Source of the DNA: JADJPL01 sp964607915
GTDB lineage: Bacteria > Bacteroidota > Bacteroidia > Chitinophagales > Saprospiraceae
NCBI GenBank assembly: GCA_964607915.1
Contig: CAZSMU010000173.1
Coordinates: forward strand, 1-7,068
Direction of reading: 5' to 3'
DNA: 7,068 nt
Part shown: piece after piece, positions 7,045-7,068 of the stretch
Position numbering within the stretch: position 1 is the stretch's first letter
Layout of the letters: every line of letters begins with the position of its first letter
The notes under the pieces: generated by a model
Seen by the model: the letters and a program-made list of their open reading frames with translations, nothing else
Told to the model about the DNA's origin: nothing
Databases searched by the model: none
Program-made: the position numbers and the translations under genes

Positions 7045-7068
7045 GCCGAACAGGGAGCGTTCCTCCCC

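Overview
The window looks like a piece of a moderately GC-rich Bacteroidota genome, possibly of the Saprospiraceae/Lewinella type. This is inferred from three things: the gene families, the near absence of Shine-Dalgarno sequences before the starts, and a good TAnnTTTG-type promoter motif at 7037-7044. No rRNA, tRNA, CRISPR array or intact mobile element was seen.

Left part (1-4501, + strand): four tightly packed genes that read as one operon for surface polysaccharide or glycoconjugate synthesis. In order they are a WlbA/WbpB-type nucleotide-sugar 3-dehydrogenase (its first few codons lie off the left edge), a class II glutamine-dependent asparagine-synthase-like amidotransferase, a membrane-anchored family 2 glycosyltransferase, and GmhA, sedoheptulose-7-phosphate isomerase. 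The gaps are 1, 16 and 8 nt. A coherent reading is that the cluster makes a diacetamido-uronic acid sugar, perhaps amidates it, transfers sugars at the inner membrane, and supplies a heptose precursor. The dehydrogenase, synthetase and isomerase assignments rest on visible motifs. The uronamide idea is inference.

Middle (4502-4739): a visibly AT-richer convergent intergenic region with unusually dense structure. Directly after the gmhA stop there is a bulged hairpin. It is followed by two perfect 15-nt direct repeats 34 nt apart, then a perfect 15-bp inverted repeat with a 6-nt loop. On the minus strand, an open frame ending right at that inverted repeat encodes what looks like the C-terminal tail of an Rpn/PD-(D/E)XK transposase-like protein. 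It appears to be a gene fragment abutting the 3' end of the next gene.

Right part (4740-6797, - strand): a large integral-membrane M48 family zinc metallopeptidase, convergent to the sugar operon, with intact HEFGH and downstream glutamate ligand motifs and a long C-terminal extension containing a predicted coiled coil. The remaining 6798-7068 holds its upstream region and, near the right edge, a rightward promoter-like motif for a gene outside the window. The window holds ordinary families; the least ordinary part is the structured intergenic segment.
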